From assembly GCA_020849725.1 (NCBI GenBank), contig JADLAZ010000277.1, positions 1 to 8,095 on the forward strand: a stretch of DNA of 8,095 nt, in the 5' to 3' direction. The translations under genes and the position numbers were made by a program. This document shows, piece by piece, positions 5,670 to 8,095 of the stretch. The notes beneath the pieces are model-generated. The model was given only the letters and a program-made list of their open reading frames with translations, made no database searches and had not been told where the DNA came from. This stretch comes from Chloroflexota bacterium. Lineage in GTDB: Bacteria > Chloroflexota > Chloroflexia > Thermomicrobiales > JADLAZ01. Position 1 is the first letter of the stretch. Every line of letters begins with the position of its first letter.

Positions 5670-5819
5670 GTCCTCCCGCGAGGGGAGTAGGCAGGCGGTC
5701 GTCACGGCCGCCGGTGGTGCTCGTCAAGCCGAGATGCCGCGCAATGCGCCGTCTCCGGGCACCCCGAGGAGCCTGTCCGCATCAGCGCGGACCCCTTCAG
5801 CGAGACCTCCGGTGAGGAC
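5670..5819 (+). promoter_or_regulatory. yybP-ykoY (manganese) riboswitch aptamer
   Basis: The leader carries the two most conserved stretches of the yybP-ykoY class. AGGGGAGTAG (5681-5690) is on the 5' side, and CCTTCAGCGAGACCTC (5794-5809) is on the 3' side. They are held together by a closing stem GTCCTC (5670-5675) / GAGGAC (5814-5819) and by GAGG (5680-5683) / CCTC (5806-5809). Between them are a GGCGG/CCGCC hairpin (5694-5698 / 5708-5712) and a GTCCGC/GCGGAC hairpin (5775-5780 / 5787-5792) stacked on a GAGG/CCTT stem. In characterised members the two conserved loops dock and bind Mn2+, turning on exporters of the TerC, MntP or P-type ATPase families. The terC gene starts 84 bases downstream, which is the expected context. 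Motif and context agree; a covariance-model score could not be computed here. Confidence 0.85.
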
Positions 5820-5854
5820 TGACCAGCAGCGCCGCGCGGCGCTACGGGCCAGTC
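5817..5854 (+). promoter_or_regulatory. Candidate riboswitch expression-platform hairpin
   Basis: GACTG (5817-5821) pairs with CAGTC (5850-5854) and CC (5823-5824) with GG (5847-5848). On top, AGCGCC (5828-5833) pairs with GGCGCT (5838-5843) around a GCGC loop. Its 5' arm shares bases 5817-5819 with the 3' arm of the aptamer closing stem, so full formation of both is mutually exclusive. No T-run follows, so it could act as a non-canonical terminator or by re-pairing the leader. Confidence 0.5.
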
Positions 5855-5856
5855 GT

Positions 5857-5884
5857 CCGATCGTGCCTGCCCGGCAACGATCGG
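5857..5884 (+). promoter_or_regulatory. Strong leader hairpin just before the terC ribosome site
   Basis: CCGATCGT (5857-5864) pairs with ACGATCGG (5877-5884), and GCC (5865-5867) with GGC (5873-5875) after a single bulged A, giving 11 base pairs with a 5-base loop. It ends 8 bases before GGGAGG. There is no T-tract. It may be part of the switching region or affect ribosome access. Confidence 0.45.
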
Positions 5885-5892
5885 CACACGGA

Positions 5893-5898
5893 GGGAGG
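5893..5898 (+). promoter_or_regulatory. Ribosome binding site for the GTG start of terC
   Basis: GGGAGG lies 5 bases before GTG at 5904. It supports the GTG, whose product begins VGTEIWLWVGF (first residue Met), as expected at the start of TerC proteins. No suitable ATG exists nearby. Confidence 0.65.
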
Positions 5899-5903
5899 CA
5901 CGG

Positions 5904-6866
5904 GTGGGGACTGAGATCTGGCTGTGGGTTGGGTTCACCGGGCTGGTGCTGGGCATGCTGGCGCTCGACCTGGGCGTGTTTCACCGCCAGGCCCACACCG
6001 TCTCGATGCTCGAGGCGGCGGTGTGGAGCGGCGTCTGGATCGGCCTGGCGCTGGCCTTCAATGGCGTGCTGCTGTGGTGGCGCGGCGCCGAGGTCGCCTT
6101 GCAATTCCTGACCGGCTACCTGATCGAGAAATCGCTGTCGGTCGACAACATCTTCGTCTTCGTGCTGCTGTTCACCGCCTTCGCTGTGCCGGCTCGCTAC
6201 CAGCACCGCGTGCTCTTCTGGGGCATCCTGGGCGCGCTGATCATGCGCGCCCTCATGATCGCGGCCGGCGCGGCGCTCATCAAAGAGTGGCACTGGGTCA
6301 TCTATGTCTTCGGCGTCTTCCTGATCGTCACCGGCATCAAGATGGTGCTGGGCAAGGGCCACGCGGTCGCTCCCGAGCATCATCCGCTGCTCCGACTGGT
6401 CCGGCGCGTGCTGCCGGTCACGACGGACTACCACGGCCAACGGTTCTTCGTGCGCCAGGCCGGCGTGCTGATGGCAACGCCGCTGTTCCTGGTGTTGCTC
6501 ATGGTCGAGTTCACCGACCTGATCTTCGCGGTGGACAGCATCCCGGCCATCTTCGCCATCACCCAGGACCCGTTCATCGTCTACACCAGCAATGTGTTCG
6601 CGATCCTGGGGCTGCGCTCGCTTTACTTCCTGCTGGCGGGCGTCATCCACCGCTTCCACTATCTGAAACTTGGCCTGGCGGGCGTACTGGCGTTTGTCGG
6701 CGTCAAGATGCTCCTCAGCGATACGACCATCGCAATCTCGACACCGGTCTCGCTGCTCGTGATTGGCGCCATGCTCACAATCGCGATTGCCGCCTCAATG
6801 GTCTGGCCGCCGGCAACGGTCGAAGGCGCACCCGAACCATCCGCCGCGGCGCGGCCCACACCCTGA
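5904..6866 (+). CDS. TerC-family integral membrane protein, probable Mn2+ exporter
   Basis: The 320-residue polytopic membrane protein belongs to the TerC/Alx/YkoY family. Hydrophobic segments start at about residues 5, 38, 82, 104, 130, 187, 206, 228, 255 and 279. The two family signatures are present: EKSLSVDNIFVF (75-86) and MVEFTDLIFAVDSIPAIFAIT (200-220). Conserved membrane acidic residues include Asp22, Glu75, Asp81, Glu202, Asp205 and Asp211, likely to line the ion path. Family members export Mn2+ or support metalation of secreted proteins; older annotations say 'tellurium resistance', which is not implied here because no ter operon is present. The Mn2+-type riboswitch directly upstream supports a manganese-efflux role. 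The C-terminal 20 residues are a Pro/Ala-rich tail. It is monocistronic, ending before a large hairpin. Confidence 0.95.
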   Translation: MGTEIWLWVGFTGLVLGMLALDLGVFHRQAHTVSMLEAAVWSGVWIGLALAFNGVLLWWRGAEVALQFLTGYLIEKSLSVDNIFVFVLLFTAFAVPARYQHRVLFWGILGALIMRALMIAAGAALIKEWHWVIYVFGVFLIVTGIKMVLGKGHAVAPEHHPLLRLVRRVLPVTTDYHGQRFFVRQAGVLMATPLFLVLLMVEFTDLIFAVDSIPAIFAITQDPFIVYTSNVFAILGLRSLYFLLAGVIHRFHYLKLGLAGVLAFVGVKMLLSDTTIAISTPVSLLVIGAMLTIAIAASMVWPPATVEGAPEPSAAARPTP

Positions 6867-6897
6867 CGTGCGACCGCCGGTCACCGACCGAAACGCA

Positions 6898-6940
6898 GCG
6901 CGCCGCCAGTGGCCCGCTCATGGCGGGACCGGCGGCGCGC
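6898..6940. terminator. Bidirectional terminator-like hairpin after terC
   Basis: GCGCGCCGCC (6898-6907) and GGCGGCGCGC (6931-6940) are perfect 10-base arms. CCCGC (6913-6917) and GCGGG (6923-6927) extend the stem around a 5-base loop. It lies between the convergent stops at 6866 and 6962. On the minus strand the stem is followed by TGCGTTTCGG, a short T-tract; on the plus strand there is none. Confidence 0.6.
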
Positions 6941-6961
6941 CTGATCGAGCGGCGACGGTGA

Positions 6962-7801
6962 CTAGATCGACATCTCCTGGTCGTCGTCGTTGAACTCCTC
7001 GTCCTCGATCTCCGGCTCTTCCTCGGTCTCGTCGGCCTCGTCGGCATCCTCGTCGTCGGCGGTCAGCACGTCACCCTCCTCGAGCAAGGAGTCGGTCACG
7101 AAGTCGCGCCGGATGTAGGCCCGCGGCGTCGTGCCGCGCACACGCGTCGGGAAGGAGAGCTGGTCATTGAGGCTGGGGTCCTGGAAAGTCTCACGCAGGA
7201 TCACGCGCAGCGTATCCTGCTCCAACTCGACCGCCGCCGCCTCGTAGCGGTTGCCGTCGCGGTTGAGGCGCACGATGCGCTCGGCGATGCGCGGCTCGAC
7301 CTCGCCTACGTAGACGCCATCGAGCGTGTGGATCGTCACACACTCGGCCACGTCGTTGATGCGCACCTCCAGCGGGTCGCCCGCCAGCACGCGCGAGCGC
7401 ACGGCCACCTCGGCTGGCCGCACCAGTGCGACGATCGTCGTCTTGCCGGTCTCCTCGATGAAGGCATAGGACCGGACCACACCGTGGCCGGTGGCCGGCT
7501 CGTCCGGCAGGTCGCGCAGCGTGTGCAACCGCTCCAGATTGCGCTGGGCGATCAGGTTGTGCGGCTCGATCTCACGCGCACGCACGTAGGCAGCGTATGC
7601 CTCGCGATGCCGCCCCAACTCCGACAGCGCCTTGCCGAGCCGGTTCTGCGTCTCGGCCGAGTTGGGGTCGAGTGCCTGCAACTCGGTATTCGCGGCCAGC
7701 GCATCGTCCCAGCGGCCGGCCTTGGCCGCTGCCAGCGCCCGCTCAATCAACGTCCGGCGCTGTTTGGCGCTGCTATCCATCGGTCGCGGGGTAGCCACCA
7801 T
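6962..7801 (-). CDS. TPR-repeat protein with uncharacterised middle domain and acidic tail
   Basis: This is a 279-residue soluble protein with no signal peptide or membrane segment. Two tetratricopeptide repeats occupy about residues 14-82: AAKAGRWDDALAANTELQALDPNS, then the second repeat with its conserved Gly/Ala/Pro positions up to REIEPHN. Residues about 108-240 are a beta-rich-looking region I cannot assign (SYAFIEETGKTTIVALV, VYVGEVEPR). Residues 248-275 are strongly acidic (Asp/Glu runs). TPRs mediate protein contacts, so a scaffold or adaptor is likely, but no function is claimed. The ATG at 7801 has AGGAG (7814-7818) 12 bases upstream, which is rather far. The in-frame ATG at 7780 has no ribosome site, and an upstream in-frame ATG at 7903 would overlap the end of miaB. 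It lies 70 bases downstream of miaB on the same strand and may be cotranscribed. Confidence 0.87.
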   Translation of the reverse strand: MVATPRPMDSSAKQRRTLIERALAAAKAGRWDDALAANTELQALDPNSAETQNRLGKALSELGRHREAYAAYVRAREIEPHNLIAQRNLERLHTLRDLPDEPATGHGVVRSYAFIEETGKTTIVALVRPAEVAVRSRVLAGDPLEVRINDVAECVTIHTLDGVYVGEVEPRIAERIVRLNRDGNRYEAAAVELEQDTLRVILRETFQDPSLNDQLSFPTRVRGTTPRAYIRRDFVTDSLLEEGDVLTADDEDADEADETEEEPEIEDEEFNDDDQEMSI

Positions 7802-7871
7802 CGGTGCGTTGCTCTCCTCTCGCCGCCGCGCCGGCCGGACCCCCAACCCAACGCCTGACGGCCATGGTGTC

Positions 7872-8095
7872 TCAGACTGGCGCGCTCGTCGCTGCTGGCA
7901 CACGCTCGCCGAGCAACGACCAGGGCGTCGCCTCGGTCACGCGCACGCGCACGGTGTCGCCCTTGCGGGCCGCGCCGTCGGTCAGGTAGACGAGCTTGTT
8001 GCCGCGCGTGCGCCCGCCCCAGCGGCCGGCGCCCTCCTGCTCGATCAGGACGTCCTGCTCGCTGCCGACGAGGCGCCGGTTGATGCTCGTGGCGA
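7872..8095 (-). CDS. miaB: tRNA-2-methylthio-N6-dimethylallyladenosine synthase, C-terminal part (5' end outside window)
   Basis: Only the last 73 codons are visible. They form a TRAM domain with the MiaB-like pattern INRRLVGSEQDVLIEQEG, then GGRTRGNKLVYL and KGDTVRVRVTEATPWSLLGE, ending in a TGA at 7872-7874. Full MiaB is a radical-SAM enzyme carrying two Fe-S clusters that adds a methylthio group to i6A37 in tRNAs reading U-starting codons. The radical-SAM core and UPF0004 domain should lie to the right of the window. The GRTR.NK.V wording favours MiaB over the paralogues RimO and MtaB, but the short fragment leaves some doubt. No promoter can be judged. The TPR gene follows 70 bases downstream. 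Confidence 0.82.
   Translation of the reverse strand, partial: ATSINRRLVGSEQDVLIEQEGAGRWGGRTRGNKLVYLTDGAARKGDTVRVRVTEATPWSLLGERVPAATSAPV

Larger units (their letters stand above)
5489..5903. other. 415-base divergent intergenic region holding the TerC leader
   Basis: Between the divergent epimerase and TerC starts, 5489-5594 holds the ribosome site of the epimerase gene and no convincing leftward promoter (only a weak TGATAC-like element near 5530). 5595-5622 is a rightward promoter candidate, 5670-5819 the riboswitch aptamer, 5817-5854 and 5857-5884 hairpins, and 5893-5898 the TerC ribosome site. No protein gene is supported here. Confidence 0.75.

Noticed and set aside
4610..5815. 401-codon plus-strand frame opposite the epimerase gene
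   Set aside because: It is antisense to a clear SDR gene and runs through the TerC leader; no domain is visible.
5724..6659. Minus-strand frame of about 311 codons rich in Asp, Gln and His opposite terC
   Set aside because: Such composition is the usual reverse reading of membrane-protein codons; terC is unmistakable on the plus strand and the 5' part covers the riboswitch leader.
5904..6866. Tellurite-resistance function for the TerC protein
   Set aside because: The name is historical; no other ter genes are present and the upstream riboswitch class responds to Mn2+.

Overview
The window is GC-rich bacterial chromosome with eight recognisable genes on both strands, some GTG starts, clear GGAGG-type ribosome sites and compact spacing. 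No phage, insertion sequence, CRISPR, tRNA or rRNA signal was seen. The style fits a high-GC, deep-branching Gram-positive-like lineage such as Chloroflexota (Thermomicrobia-like), but this is an impression from gene style and not a phylogenetic result.

Layout. Positions 1-1416 (minus) hold the 5' part of a Ser/Thr protein-kinase-like gene whose catalytic motifs are degraded and which continues into a long Pro/Ala-rich tail running off the window. Just upstream of it, on the same strand, is a two-module glyoxalase-like (VOC) protein (1503-2294). A 386-base non-coding stretch follows, holding a run of inverted repeats and a strong sigma70-type promoter for a small excisionase/MerR-like DNA-binding protein (2681-3220). 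That gene converges on a stand-alone response-regulator receiver (3258-3650, minus), with a hairpin between the two stop codons. The receiver is divergent from a full NarL/LuxR-type response regulator (3860-4522). That gene in turn converges, with a 12-base gap, on a TIGR01777-type NAD(P)-binding epimerase homologue (4535-5488, minus).

The clearest regulatory unit is 5595-6866. It has a promoter, a leader with the sequence hallmarks of the yybP-ykoY manganese riboswitch, a candidate expression platform whose hairpin shares bases with the aptamer's closing stem, and a TerC-family membrane protein. The known Mn2+ riboswitch/TerC pairing supports a manganese-export role for this TerC. A large hairpin then separates TerC from a convergent TPR protein with a very acidic tail (6962-7801, minus), which lies downstream of the 3' end of miaB (TRAM domain, 7872 to the window edge).

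No complete novel defence or mobile system is evident. The items most worth a second look are the riboswitch leader and its switching hairpin, the kinase-like protein with substituted catalytic residues, and the palindrome-rich region in front of the small DNA-binding protein.
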